Assembly (NCBI RefSeq): GCF_018604545.1
Contig: NZ_CP075896.1
Span: 1,860,001-1,924,000, forward strand
Length of the DNA: 64,000 nucleotides
Direction of reading: 5' to 3'
Origin: Streptomyces koelreuteriae
Lineage (GTDB): Bacteria; Actinomycetota; Actinomycetes; Streptomycetales; Streptomycetaceae
Part shown: piece after piece, positions 34,500 through 42,589 of the stretch
How positions within the stretch are numbered: the first letter of the stretch is position 1
How the letters are laid out: each line of letters opens with the position of its first letter
Position numbers and translations under genes: made by a program
The notes under the pieces: generated by a model
What the model was told of the DNA's origin: nothing
What the model saw: only the letters and a program-made list of their open reading frames with translations
Database searches by the model: none

Positions 34500-35396
34500 T
34501 CAACTACCCGTTTGGGTACCGCCCGCGTGAGGGCCGCTTGCGGGCGGAGGTCCGCCGGGCGGCCCCCAGGCGGGCGTGGGCTGGAGGCCCGGCGTCGGAG
34601 CGGACTTCGCGCGGTCGTTCTGCACTGCCGGCAGCCCTTCCGGGAAGCCGTAGCTGACGGGCACGGCGACCTGGTCCACCGCCGTGGCCAGTCCCTCCCG
34701 GCACGCCGCGTGCACCGCCTCCCGCATGGCCCGCACACCCTCGGTCCGCATCATGATCCGCTCGGGGCTGAGACGACCCATGATGGACGCGAGCAGGTCG
34801 GAGACGAACTGGCCGATCAGGGCGTACCCGCGGCGCGAGCGCCACATCTGCCACCCCAGGTAGAGGTTCGTGCCGTACGAGAAGACCGAGACGTAGGCCT
34901 GGCACTGGCCCTCCGAGAGCACCAGGCGGTTGCGCACCTGATCCCGGCCCAGCCCGGTGGGGACGATGCGCACGGCATGGTCGACGGGGACACTGCGACG
35001 CGCGAGCGTACCCCTGATGGAGCTGTACGCCGAGTCGAGAGATCCCCTCCGGTCCGCCAGCAGAACCCGCCACTCGGCGATCGGTTCGACCAGGCGCATC
35101 CCGAGCAGGGTCACCCAGAAGGCGATTCCGGAGACGATGTACGCCAGCCCGGCCATGACGGCGAATCCCTCGCCACTGCCTCCGACGAGGAGGATGAGCC
35201 CGAAGAAGATGAGCGGGAGGAAAACCAGGAACGAGGCGAGGACGGCGTAGACGAGCAGTTGGAGCAGCTGCCGCCAGCTGACCGAGTCGTCGAGGGACGT
35301 CTCCACCGGCACGTGCTTCAGGTTCTTGTCGAGATACGCGGCGTTGGCGTCACCGCCTCTCCATCCCGGCAGGCTGGTGTACCCGTTGTCGTTCAT
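34500..35396 (-). CDS. Membrane protein of unknown function with Pro-rich tail
   Basis: A 298-aa protein. Residues 43-112 hold two or three transmembrane helices (LLQLLVYAVLASFLVFLPLIFFGLILLV and AGLAYIVSGIAFWVTLLG). A soluble domain follows (about 115-250) with VLSEGQCQAYVSVFSYGTNLYLGWQMWRSRRGYALIGQF, and a Pro/Gly-rich disordered tail ends the protein. The start has AGGGGG four bases upstream. It lies 91 bp before the 407-aa gene and appears to be the first gene of the operon that runs to the caspase. A membrane-localised partner or trigger is possible; no family is recognised. Confidence 0.65.
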   Translation of the reverse strand: MNDNGYTSLPGWRGGDANAAYLDKNLKHVPVETSLDDSVSWRQLLQLLVYAVLASFLVFLPLIFFGLILLVGGSGEGFAVMAGLAYIVSGIAFWVTLLGMRLVEPIAEWRVLLADRRGSLDSAYSSIRGTLARRSVPVDHAVRIVPTGLGRDQVRNRLVLSEGQCQAYVSVFSYGTNLYLGWQMWRSRRGYALIGQFVSDLLASIMGRLSPERIMMRTEGVRAMREAVHAACREGLATAVDQVAVPVSYGFPEGLPAVQNDRAKSAPTPGLQPTPAWGPPGGPPPASGPHAGGTQTGS

Positions 35397-35412
35397 GTGT
35401 CCCCCTGGGTGG

Positions 35413-35426
35413 CCTCGGATCCGAGG
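35413..35426. promoter_or_regulatory. Perfect 14-bp palindrome upstream of the conflict operon
   Basis: CCTCGGATCCGAGG lies 17 bp upstream of the membrane-protein ATG (35396). A second small palindrome, ACCCACTGTGGGT, follows at about 35438-35450. The region is AT-richer than average and should contain the operon promoter; the palindromes could bind a regulator. Confidence 0.45.
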
Positions 35427-35612
35427 TAGCGATGATTACCCACTGTGGGTGGATAGTCACACATACTTGGAGGTTCCGAAGTCGTGACGGCCCAAGTCCA
35501 CCGAAACGCGTGAGACTTTGAGCGACAAGCTCTCAGACTGCCGGACAGGCCCCTCTCGTCGCAGGACCCGCCACCCTCCGGCACCGGCCACGCCGCGTGC
35601 CCAGCCGCCGGG

Positions 35613-35732
35613 TTGGCGATCGGACGCCGCGGGTCGCTCGCCCGGCTTGAGCTGTACGAGGAGGAGAACCTCGACAAGGACGCGGACGGCATCCCCGACA
35701 GCTACCAGCGCGCCGATGCGAGCGGCGCATGA
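35613..35732 (+). pseudogene. Gene fragment with an acidic C-terminus
   Basis: In one frame the sequence from about 35613 to the TGA at 35730-35732 reads like the end of a real protein (RLELYEEENLDKDADGIPDS), with a natural stop. A TTG at 35613 could start a 39-aa peptide but has no ribosome site, and no good coding sequence is seen further upstream. It is most likely a remnant of a deleted gene. The DKDADGIPD stretch is of the Ca-binding EF-hand/thrombospondin type-3-like sort. Confidence 0.45.
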
Positions 35733-35774
35733 GCAGCGCGCGGCGTCGACGCCGGGGCAAGCAGAGGGCGCGCG

Positions 35775-36428
35775 TCAGCCCGTTCCGCCGTCGAGCAACC
35801 AGCTGTGGCGCAGCCGTAGCGCCCGCTCGGTGCTGGCCGCCGCCGTGGCCAAGCCGAGTGCGATGTTGCCCCACTTCGGCAGATCGACGGGCGAGGTGAA
35901 GGTTCCGGTGTGCCGGGCGATGCCCTCGGATCTGGTGAGCTGTTCGGCCGCTTGTGGAAGGAGGAGGGCGAGGGCGGCGACGAGCACGCACAGTGAGAGG
36001 AGACCGATCGCGCGGCTCAGTGCGGGGTGATCGCGTTCGAGGCGCGCGCGGCGTCCCTCGGCGGACCGGGGGTCCGGGACGAGCCGGTACTCGGGGCCTT
36101 CGTCGGTGACATAGTGGCACCGCTTGATCCCGAAGGCACTCATCCTCACCTCGACGGTGCCGCCCGGGACGGGGAAGGCGGCGGGGAGTCTGGACACGGC
36201 GCGCTGCCTGCCGTCGGTGTACAGGTGGGCCTTGAGGTGGTCGGACGAGTGGTTCTGCCAGTGCCTGACATCGACGGCGTAGACCGTGCGCTGGCCGTCG
36301 TCGCCCGTCAGCCGAAGACAGAACAGCGCGCGGAAGGGTAATTGCCACCAGCGGAAACGCTTCAGGGCTCGCCCGTCTCCGGGCTTGACCCGCTGCACGG
36401 CCCGACGCCGCCGCCACTCTTTGATCAT
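35775..36428 (-). CDS. Membrane protein of unknown function
   Basis: A 217-aa protein with a basic N-terminus (MIKEWRRRRAVQRVKPGDGR), a beta-rich soluble part of about 115 aa including TVYAVDVRHW and KAHLYTDGRQ, and two predicted helices near 140-160 and 185-200. It lies on the same strand as, but 378 bp away from, the membrane-protein gene that opens the caspase operon, so it may be independently transcribed. Only 31 bp separate it from the hydrolase gene upstream. No family is recognised. Confidence 0.65.
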   Translation of the reverse strand: MIKEWRRRRAVQRVKPGDGRALKRFRWWQLPFRALFCLRLTGDDGQRTVYAVDVRHWQNHSSDHLKAHLYTDGRQRAVSRLPAAFPVPGGTVEVRMSAFGIKRCHYVTDEGPEYRLVPDPRSAEGRRARLERDHPALSRAIGLLSLCVLVAALALLLPQAAEQLTRSEGIARHTGTFTSPVDLPKWGNIALGLATAAASTERALRLRHSWLLDGGTG

Positions 36429-36459
36429 GCTTGACTCCCGTTGTTCGCCCGGCCCGGGA

Positions 36460-37968
36460 TCAGCCCGCGCGGCAGAGTGTGTCCTTGCCGGGCATCGCGC
36501 CTTCGACGAGGTAGCGCGTGGTGGTGTTCAGGGCACAGGGGTTGTCGCCGAGGACGTAGGCACCGTGCCCGCTGTCGTCGACGCTGAGCAGCCGGGATCG
36601 GTCCGCGAACTTCTGGCGCAGCATCCTCCCGCCGAGGTGGGGCGTCGCCGGGTCGCGCAGGTTCTGTACGAGCAGCACGTTGCGGGGCCCGTCGTCGTTG
36701 ACGGCGACCGGCGGCTCGGCCGGGGTGTGCGGCCAGAAGGCGCAGGGTGTGATGTTGGCGGTGGCGGCGCCGAACAGTGGGTAGCGGGTGCGGTCCTCGG
36801 CGACGCCGTTCCGGTAGGTGTCGACGTTCGCGGGCCACTTGATGTCGTTGCAGGTCACGGCGGCAAACACCGCCAAGGGGTTGTCGATCGAGGACGTCGC
36901 CTCGCCTGCGGTGGCGCTCTGGGACGGCATGCGGCGGGCCGCCGTGTCGTCACCGTCCGCCAGCGCCTGCCACTGCTGCGCCAGCTTGGGGTACTGCAGC
37001 TTCTTGAACAGGAGACCGAAGGTGTACTGCCGCAGCAGGCTGCCGTCGAAGCCTGCCACCGGAGCCTTGTCGAGTCGCTCGGCGAGGGTGAGGTAGGTCG
37101 CGCGAACCTGCGCGGGAGTGCGGCCCAGCCCGTAGCTGTCGTGCCGTGCGGCCGCCCACTTCGCGAAGTCGGGAAAGGTCTGTTCCATCCCGAGGGCGTA
37201 GCGGCGCAGGCCGTCGCGGTCGAGGTGGGTGTCACCGATGTTGCTGTCGAGCACGATCCGGTCGGAGCGCTCGGGGAACATCGACGCGTAGGCGGCGCCC
37301 AGTGCCGTGCCGTAGGAGTAGCCGAGGTAGCTGGTCTTCTCCTCGCCGAGCTCGGCCCGGATGCGGTCCAGGTCGCGGGCGGTGTTCGCCGTGGTCAGGT
37401 GGCGCAGCCGCCCGTCGCGGTCCTGGCGTGCGCACTGCTCGGCCACCTTTTCGGCGGTCTTCGCCTGTTCGGTGACCGCGGTGTCGTCGGCCGCGTAGGG
37501 AGGAATGTTGGAGGTGTAGGGGCCGTCGGGCGTGAACCCGCATGTGACCGGTGCCGAGTGCCCGATGCCGCGGGTGTCCATGCCGATCAGGTCGTAGCTG
37601 TCGAGGACGTCGGCGGGAAGACCCCGGGCCACCAGCAGCGCGGCCTGCGCCAGTCCGGCCCCTCCGGGGCCGCCCGGATTGAGCATGAGCGTGCCACGTC
37701 GTTCTTCGGGGTTCGTACTGGCCAGCCGGGAGATCATGAGGTCGATCCGGGCGCCGCCGGGGTCGGCGTAGTCCACCGGTACGGGCACGGTGGCGCACCG
37801 CAGCTCGGTCGGAGCCGCCTCGGCCACGACGTCCTCGGGACAAGCGCCCCACCGCACCTGCGATGCCCGCGGCCCGTCCGCGGCGGCGGGCACGGCGACC
37901 AGCGAGCCGCTGAGGCCGAGGACGACCGCCAGGGCCGGGCTCCGGCCGATACTGCGATGTCGTTTCAT
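36460..37968 (-). CDS. Secreted alpha/beta hydrolase, tripeptidyl aminopeptidase (SlpD/Tap-like)
   Basis: A 502-aa exported hydrolase. Signal peptide MKRHRSIGRSPALAVVLGLSGSLVAVPAAA, cleavage near 30. Oxyanion-loop LNPGGPGGAG near 96-105; catalytic Ser218 in GYSYGTALG; Asp in NLRDPATP; His in DDSGHGAYV near the end; the C-terminal TAP-like domain (CNDIKWP ... CAFWP) is typical. It would release tripeptides or similar from extracellular substrates. It is transcribed from a 19-bp-spacer promoter (38011-38041) whose operator is repeated before the divergent MerR gene, so MerR control is very likely. Confidence 0.93.
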   Translation of the reverse strand: MKRHRSIGRSPALAVVLGLSGSLVAVPAAADGPRASQVRWGACPEDVVAEAAPTELRCATVPVPVDYADPGGARIDLMISRLASTNPEERRGTLMLNPGGPGGAGLAQAALLVARGLPADVLDSYDLIGMDTRGIGHSAPVTCGFTPDGPYTSNIPPYAADDTAVTEQAKTAEKVAEQCARQDRDGRLRHLTTANTARDLDRIRAELGEEKTSYLGYSYGTALGAAYASMFPERSDRIVLDSNIGDTHLDRDGLRRYALGMEQTFPDFAKWAAARHDSYGLGRTPAQVRATYLTLAERLDKAPVAGFDGSLLRQYTFGLLFKKLQYPKLAQQWQALADGDDTAARRMPSQSATAGEATSSIDNPLAVFAAVTCNDIKWPANVDTYRNGVAEDRTRYPLFGAATANITPCAFWPHTPAEPPVAVNDDGPRNVLLVQNLRDPATPHLGGRMLRQKFADRSRLLSVDDSGHGAYVLGDNPCALNTTTRYLVEGAMPGKDTLCRAG

Positions 37969-38010
37969 GTCCAGTCTCCAGAACCGGTTGCGCGATGTCG
38001 GTCGCCACCC

Positions 38011-38041
38011 ATCGCACTCCGTGCCCTTGGGGCACGGTCAA
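38011..38041 (-). promoter_or_regulatory. MerR-type promoter of the hydrolase gene
   Basis: On the minus strand TTGACC (-35) and TGCGAT (-10) are separated by exactly 19 bp. The spacer contains the palindrome CCGTGCCCTTGGGGCACGG (38019-38037, written on plus). A 19-bp spacer with a central operator is the MerR-family hallmark, where the activator untwists DNA. Confidence 0.8.
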
Positions 38042-38080
38042 TACCGTCCCGCCGCCGTGAAGGGACGAGCGGAGCCGGGG

Positions 38081-38111
38081 TTGACTGTGCCCTTGGGGCA
38101 CGGTCTTGAAT
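38081..38111 (+). promoter_or_regulatory. MerR-type promoter of the merR gene
   Basis: TTGACT (38081-38086) and TTGAAT (38106-38111) are separated by exactly 19 bp. The same operator core GTGCCCTTGGGGCAC lies in the spacer, 66 bp from the first copy. This indicates autoregulation of the MerR gene that starts at 38195. Confidence 0.8.
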
Positions 38112-38194
38112 GGATCGCGTCCCGGAGACGGTCTCGCCGACCGGCAGGACACCGACGGCGACGGAGAACGGAGCCCTCAGGAAAGGGCCTTGCG

Positions 38195-38926
38195 GTGGCA
38201 TGGAGCACGAGTCAGCTGGCCGAACTCGCCGGTACGACGCTGAAAACCGTCCGGCACTATCACCGGGTCGGTTTGCTGGACGAGCCGGAACGAGCGGCCA
38301 ACGGCTACAAGCGGTACGGCATCCATCACCTGGTCCGCCTGCTGCGCATCCGCAGGCTGGTCGACCTCGGCGTGCCGCTGCCGGACATCCCCTCGGCCGA
38401 AACCGGCGACGAGGCAGGCAAGCAGATCCTGCGTGCCCTGGACGCGGAACTCGCGGCGAGCATCGAACGCCAGGAACGGATGCGGCGGGAACTGGCGGCG
38501 ATCCTGGACAACCGGGCCTCGATCGACGTGCCGGCGCCCTTCAAGGAACTCGCCGACGACCTGCCCGAGGCTCAGCGATCCCTCCTGGTGGCGTACTCCA
38601 GCATCCTCACGCCCTCGGCGATGGCCGCTCTCGAGGAGCAGCTCTCAGCGCCTCGCAGTGCCGTCGGAGCGGAGTTCGAGGCCCTCCCCTCGGACGCCAC
38701 CGAGGACGTTCGCCTACGGCTCGCGCAACGCCTCGCGCCCGAAGTCCGCAAACAGCAGAGGGATCACCCGTTCCTGAGGGACCTGGAAGCCTCCTCCCGC
38801 CGGGGAGCGGCGGTCACCCAGTCGGTTGTCGCGCAGGCATTGGCCGAGTTCTACAACGAGGCGCAGCTCGACGTCCTGCGACGCGTGCACGCACTGCTTT
38901 CGCAGCACGACGCTCCCGGGACGTGA
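38195..38926 (+). CDS. MerR family transcriptional regulator
   Basis: A 243-aa MerR protein. The winged helix-turn-helix STSQLAELAGTTLKTVRHYHRVGLLDEPERAANGYKRYG occupies residues 4-42, followed by the second helical part LVRLLRIRRLVDLGVPLPDI, a coiled-coil dimerisation helix near 75-110, and a longer C-terminal ligand-binding region (about 115-243) without a Cys cluster. The GTG at 38195 has GAAAGGG 7 bases before it. The protein should bind the two GTGCCCTTGGGGCAC operators that separate it from the secreted hydrolase, so it probably senses a small organic ligand. Confidence 0.92.
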   Translation: MAWSTSQLAELAGTTLKTVRHYHRVGLLDEPERAANGYKRYGIHHLVRLLRIRRLVDLGVPLPDIPSAETGDEAGKQILRALDAELAASIERQERMRRELAAILDNRASIDVPAPFKELADDLPEAQRSLLVAYSSILTPSAMAALEEQLSAPRSAVGAEFEALPSDATEDVRLRLAQRLAPEVRKQQRDHPFLRDLEASSRRGAAVTQSVVAQALAEFYNEAQLDVLRRVHALLSQHDAPGT

Positions 38927-38986
38927 CAACGACAGCTGATGTCGCTGTGGCGATGTACCGGGGTCGTGCGGCGACCGAGGGTCGGC

Positions 38987-40096
38987 TCAATCGTCGGACG
39001 TCTGCCCCCGGCGCGGAGTCTGGGGCGACTTCGCGGCCTCCGCCTCCGCCTTGGCGTCGCTCACCGCGGCGGCGGCCTGTTTCCCGGCCTCGTCGGCAGC
39101 GGCGGCGGCGCCGAGCGATGCCGTCCAGCCCGCGCCGAGCTCCGGAGTGCGGCCATCGTCCGACAGGTCCTCAGTACCGGCAGCGGCCGCTTCATCGGGT
39201 TGCGCGGTTGTGTGCTGCCCCGCCGTCGGCTGATCACCGAACGCGCGGGTGACGGTCCGGACCGCCTCGGTCAGCTCCCCCGGGATCACCCAGAACGTGT
39301 TGTTGTCGCTGCTTGCCAGGTGCGGCAGCGTCTCAAGGTACTTGTAGGCCAGGATCTTCGGATCGGCGTTGTTCCGATGGACGGCCTGGAACACCAGCTC
39401 CACCGCCTTCGCCTCACCGTCCGCCCGCAGGATCATGGCTTGTTGCGTGCCCTGCGCCTCCAGGATGTCCTTCTGCTTCGTACCTTCCGCGGTAAGGATC
39501 TTGGCTTGCCGTTCCCCCTCGGCATGCAGGATGGCCGCGCGCTTGTCACGCTCGGCCCGCATCTGCTTCTCCATCGCCTCCTTGATCGTGTGCGGTGGAT
39601 CGATGGCCTTGATCTCGACACGGTTGACCCGGATGCCCCACTTGCCGGTGGCGTCGTCGAGGACGGCACGCAGCCGGGAGTTGATCTCCTCGCGCGAGGT
39701 GAGCGTCTCCTCCAGATCCATGCTGCCGATGACATTCCGGAGGGTGGTCACGGTGAGCTGATCGATGGCGTGGAGGTAGTCGGCCACCTCGTAGGCCGCG
39801 GCCCGGGGGTCGGTGATCTGGTAGTAGAGAACGGTGTCGATGTTCACCACGAGGTTGTCCTCGGTGATCACCGGCCTGGGGTCGGACGAGTAGACCTGCT
39901 CGCGCACGTCGAGTTTGGTGTTGATGCGGTCCGCCACCGGCACGACCAGGTTCAGCCCGGGCTGCAGCGTCCGGCGGTATCGGCCGAACCGCTCGACGTT
40001 GTAGCGGCGAGCCTGCGGAACGATCCGCACGCTGGAGGCCACGAGGAAGACGACCACGATGGCCGCCACGAGGGCGAGGACGACAACCGGATCCAC
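38987..40096 (-). CDS. SPFH/Band 7 (stomatin/prohibitin-like) membrane protein
   Basis: A 369-aa stomatin-like protein. One N-terminal helix (VVVLALVAAIVVVFLVASSV), the SPFH domain with VPQARRYNVERFGRYRRTLQPGLNLVVPVADR and DVREQVYSSDPRPVITEDNLVVNIDTVLYYQI, and the alanine/glutamate-rich coiled coil ERDKRAAILHAEGERQAKIL...GEAKAVEL, then a conserved FWVIPGEL and an 80-aa Ala-rich disordered tail. Such proteins oligomerise at membrane microdomains and stabilise proteases or transporters. The NfeD-type gene lies immediately upstream, the usual operon pairing. Confidence 0.95.
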   Translation of the reverse strand: MDPVVVLALVAAIVVVFLVASSVRIVPQARRYNVERFGRYRRTLQPGLNLVVPVADRINTKLDVREQVYSSDPRPVITEDNLVVNIDTVLYYQITDPRAAAYEVADYLHAIDQLTVTTLRNVIGSMDLEETLTSREEINSRLRAVLDDATGKWGIRVNRVEIKAIDPPHTIKEAMEKQMRAERDKRAAILHAEGERQAKILTAEGTKQKDILEAQGTQQAMILRADGEAKAVELVFQAVHRNNADPKILAYKYLETLPHLASSDNNTFWVIPGELTEAVRTVTRAFGDQPTAGQHTTAQPDEAAAAGTEDLSDDGRTPELGAGWTASLGAAAAADEAGKQAAAAVSDAKAEAEAAKSPQTPRRGQTSDD

Positions 40097-40125
40097 AGTG
40101 CCTCCATTGCTGTGCGTTCAGCCGT

Positions 40126-40563
40126 TCACGGAAGAAGCTCGCGGGGGTAGACGACGGCCGTGGCACCTTCGATCTCCATGACGTCGACCAGCGCTCCCAC
40201 CGGGATGACGAGGCTTTCGTCGAGCGCGCGGGCGGACCATTCCTCACCGGAGAGCTTGATCAGGCCACGGGTCGCGGTGACCTCCTGCATGACCTCGGCA
40301 CGCTTGCCGATCAGCGCGTCACTGCCCTCGCGAGTCAGGGGCTGCTGTGCCAGATGCCGCAGCGCGACAGGACGGACGATGACGAGGCCCGCCGCCGCTG
40401 CCGCTGCGAGGGCCAGGAGCTGGCCGAGAAGGCCAATACCCACGCCGGCGACCACAGCGGCAACCAACGCGGCACCGGCCAGCAAACCGAAGACGAGAGT
40501 CAGGGTGAAGAACTCCGCGGCACCCAGTGCCGCGGCGGCGAGCAGCCATACGAACCACGGCAT
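40126..40563 (-). CDS. NfeD-like membrane protein
   Basis: A 145-aa short NfeD (1b type). Three helices (about 3-20, 24-42, 46-65) precede an OB-fold domain (about 85-145) with LIGKRAEVMQEVTATRGLIKLSGEEWSARAL and VGALVDVMEIEGATAVVYP. The partner SPFH gene follows 29 bp later in the same direction. NfeD/stomatin pairs are thought to organise membrane domains. The N-terminal serine-protease domain of long NfeD is absent. Confidence 0.92.
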   Translation of the reverse strand: MPWFVWLLAAAALGAAEFFTLTLVFGLLAGAALVAAVVAGVGIGLLGQLLALAAAAAAGLVIVRPVALRHLAQQPLTREGSDALIGKRAEVMQEVTATRGLIKLSGEEWSARALDESLVIPVGALVDVMEIEGATAVVYPRELLP

Positions 40564-40799
40564 CGGATCGCCCTCCTTCTGGGGCCCTCCTCACCAAGCT
40601 ACCGCCCGGACCCGCCGGGCAGAACAGACACGGCAGCCGCCGCTCATGGCAGGACGAAGCGTGCGACGGCGGCGAGGCAGGTGACGTAGATGTCGCACGG
40701 GCGACTCGTGATCCTGGGCGGTGCTCGGTCGCTGGGCGACGGGGCTGTACAGGGAGCAAGGATTGCTGTCAGGGAGTGACGATGGCGAAGTCAGGGTCG

Positions 40800-41390
40800 G
40801 GGTCCGTAGTTCGGCGTCACTCAGGGTGATGTCGGTGTCAGGTTCGGCCATTTCGGGTGTCGTACCGGTGGTGTGGACGAGGACGCCGTTGCGCAGGCGC
40901 AGGTTGACCGGGTCCGCGCCGTGCGGGCTGAAGCGGATGGTGAGATCCGCGTGCCGGCTACGGGGTCCGTCGACTCGGATGGCCAGGGAGTCGACAAGCT
41001 GGTCAAGAGTCAGGGCAGCCAACAGGTCGGGCGAGTTGGTGACGGTCGGGGTGCCCACCGAGCCCGTGCGCAGTTCGAGCGCTCCGGTCAGGTAGAAGTT
41101 GCGCCAAGTACCGTTCTCGCTGCCGTAGCCGAGCTGTTCCAGGGCGTCGGCCTGCAGGGCGCGTGCCTCGGCGTTGCCGGGATGGGTGAAGACGACATGG
41201 TTGACGACCTGCGCGACCCAGCGGAAATCTCCGGCGGCGAAGGACTCGCGGGCCCGGCGCAGTACGTGTTCGGGGCCGCCGATGAAGTCCACGTACCGCT
41301 GGGCGGGATTGCCGTCGAACCAGCCCAGGTAGTGCTGGTAGACCGCCTTGACGTTGTGACTGACCGAGCCAAGGTCGCCAAGCGTGCGGC
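40800..41390 (-). pseudogene. Alkyl sulfatase (SdsA1/BDS1-type) remnant
   Basis: The minus-strand translation GSVSHNVKAVYQHYLGWFDGNPA ... GDFRWVAQVVNHVVFTHPGNAEARALQADALEQLGYGSENGTWRNFYLTGA is the dimerisation-domain region of class III alkylsulfatases, followed by part of the SCP2-like C-terminal domain. The metallo-beta-lactamase N-terminal domain (about 370 aa) is absent, and a stretch is deleted after DGNPA where homologues have an LHPLP linker. The SCP2 end is also cut near 40800. No start or ribosome site exists. Truncated at both ends and non-functional. Confidence 0.82.
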
Positions 41391-41402
41391 GCCGAGTGGT
41401 TC

Positions 41403-41573
41403 GCCGATCGGCGAGGTGAGGAGCGGTGGCTGGGGCTGGGGCTGGGCTACGTACGGGAAGCGCACCGCACAGGGCGCCAGGCGCCCTGGATCGATTCCGG
41501 GTCCCGCCCCTGGCTTGCCGCTCGGGCGGTACTCGCACTCCTCCTCGACCAGCTGGTGAGCACCGGGTGGTGA
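41403..41573 (+). pseudogene. C-terminal remnant of a polytopic GT-C-like membrane protein
   Basis: The plus-strand frame ending at TGA 41571-41573 reads RPWLAARAVLALLLDQLVSTGW, matching the last residues of the intact gene at 24955-26382 (RAWLTAQAVLALLLNHLLMTGW) at about 15 of 22 positions, with the stop at the same place. The part upstream (GEERWLGLGLGYV) only loosely resembles SKAETERIWLPFAMWL. It abuts the alkylsulfatase remnant tail to tail. The remainder of the gene is gone. Confidence 0.7.
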
Positions 41574-41615
41574 CGCGGGTCGGGAGAGAGGAAGGTGGAA
41601 GCGGAAGGCGAAGAC

Positions 41616-41781
41616 ATGACGATCGACGTGACGGCCACGCGCGTCGTCCCGCGGCCGCGCGAGCGGGTGGCCGCGTACGCCACGGACCGGCGGCACCTCC
41701 CCGCTGCTCGTCCGCCAGGCGCGAGGCAACATCGCCAAGGACCAGCGCGACCCGCAAGCACGGCTTGTGGAACAGGGGTGA
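41616..41781 (+). pseudogene. SRPBCC family gene with internal deletion
   Basis: Starts convincingly (MTIDVTATRVVPRPRERVAAYATD), as in START-like proteins, then loses the frame. In the next frame the end of the family is readable (SPLLVRQARGNIAKDQRD, with stop at 41779-41781), corresponding to the C-terminal helix. About 90 codons are deleted between. The stop lies 7 bases before the TfoX-like gene, so the two were probably an operon. Confidence 0.65.
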
Positions 41782-41788
41782 GACGGCG

Positions 41789-42118
41789 ATGGCGTACGAC
41801 GAAGGACTGGCCGAGCGAATCCGGGAACGGCTGGGCGCGGACCCGGCGATCAGCGAGAAACGGATGTTCGGCGGGCTCGCCTTTCTGTACCGCGGCAACA
41901 TGGCCGTGGGCGTCACCAGCGACGACCTCATGGTCAGGGTCGGCCCGGAGGCGACGGACACGGCGCTGGTACGGCCCGGGGCACGGTTCTTCGACTTGAC
42001 CGGCCGTCCGATGCGCGGCTGGGTCGTGGTCGAGGGCGCCGCGGTCGCGGAGGACCAGGCGCTCGGCGCGTGGGTCGACGAGGGACGCGCGTTCGCGGCG
42101 AGCCTGCCTCCCAAGTGA
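41789..42118 (+). CDS. TfoX N-terminal domain protein
   Basis: A 109-aa protein with the TfoX/Sxy N-terminal fold: LAERIRERLGADPAISEKRMFGGLAFLYRGNMAVGV (about 6-41), LMVRVGPEATDTAL and the C-terminal GRPMRGWVVVEGAAVAEDQALGAWV. In gamma-proteobacteria the domain activates competence genes; actinobacterial copies have only this half and unknown roles. The upstream SRPBCC gene is decayed, and no strong Shine-Dalgarno precedes the ATG. Confidence 0.88.
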   Translation: MAYDEGLAERIRERLGADPAISEKRMFGGLAFLYRGNMAVGVTSDDLMVRVGPEATDTALVRPGARFFDLTGRPMRGWVVVEGAAVAEDQALGAWVDEGRAFAASLPPK

Positions 42119-42234
42119 GGCGGGGGCACGGCGCGCACGGCATGTGACGCAGCACACTCTCCATCGCCGATGACTTCGGGCGCGGCCCCAGGTCATACGG
42201 CGGACTGCATCGGAACAGACGGGAGACCACCGCC

Positions 42235-42468
42235 ATGACCACCACGTCCTCCACCACGCCCTCGACCGTGAAGGGCCCCGCGAGCTACTTCCCTTCCATC
42301 GAGAAGAAGTACGGCCGCCCGATCGCGGACTGGCAGGACCTCATCCGCTCCTCGCCGCTGACCCGGCACATGGAGCTGGTGAACTGGCTGAAGTCCGAAC
42401 ACGGACTGGGGCACGGCCACGCCAACGCGCTCGTCGCCCACACGCTCGCGGAGCACGCCGGCAAGTGA
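42235..42468 (+). CDS. DUF4287 domain protein
   Basis: A 77-aa protein almost entirely composed of DUF4287: GPASYFPSIEKKYGRPIADWQDLIRSSPL then MELVNWLKSEHGLGHGHANALVAHTL. The domain occurs alone or fused to a DUF5655 module; its function is unknown. It lies 117 bp after the TfoX-like gene in the same direction and is convergent with the RNA methyltransferase gene. Confidence 0.92.
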   Translation: MTTTSSTTPSTVKGPASYFPSIEKKYGRPIADWQDLIRSSPLTRHMELVNWLKSEHGLGHGHANALVAHTLAEHAGK

Positions 42469-42589
42469 GGCCCGCAGCCACATCCGCATCCGCGCCGCCG
42501 CGGCCAGGCGGCCGGGTAACTGCGCAGACCCTTCGACGGGAGGGCCGCCGCCCACACCGCGCATAACGCGCACGCGGAGAACAGACAGA

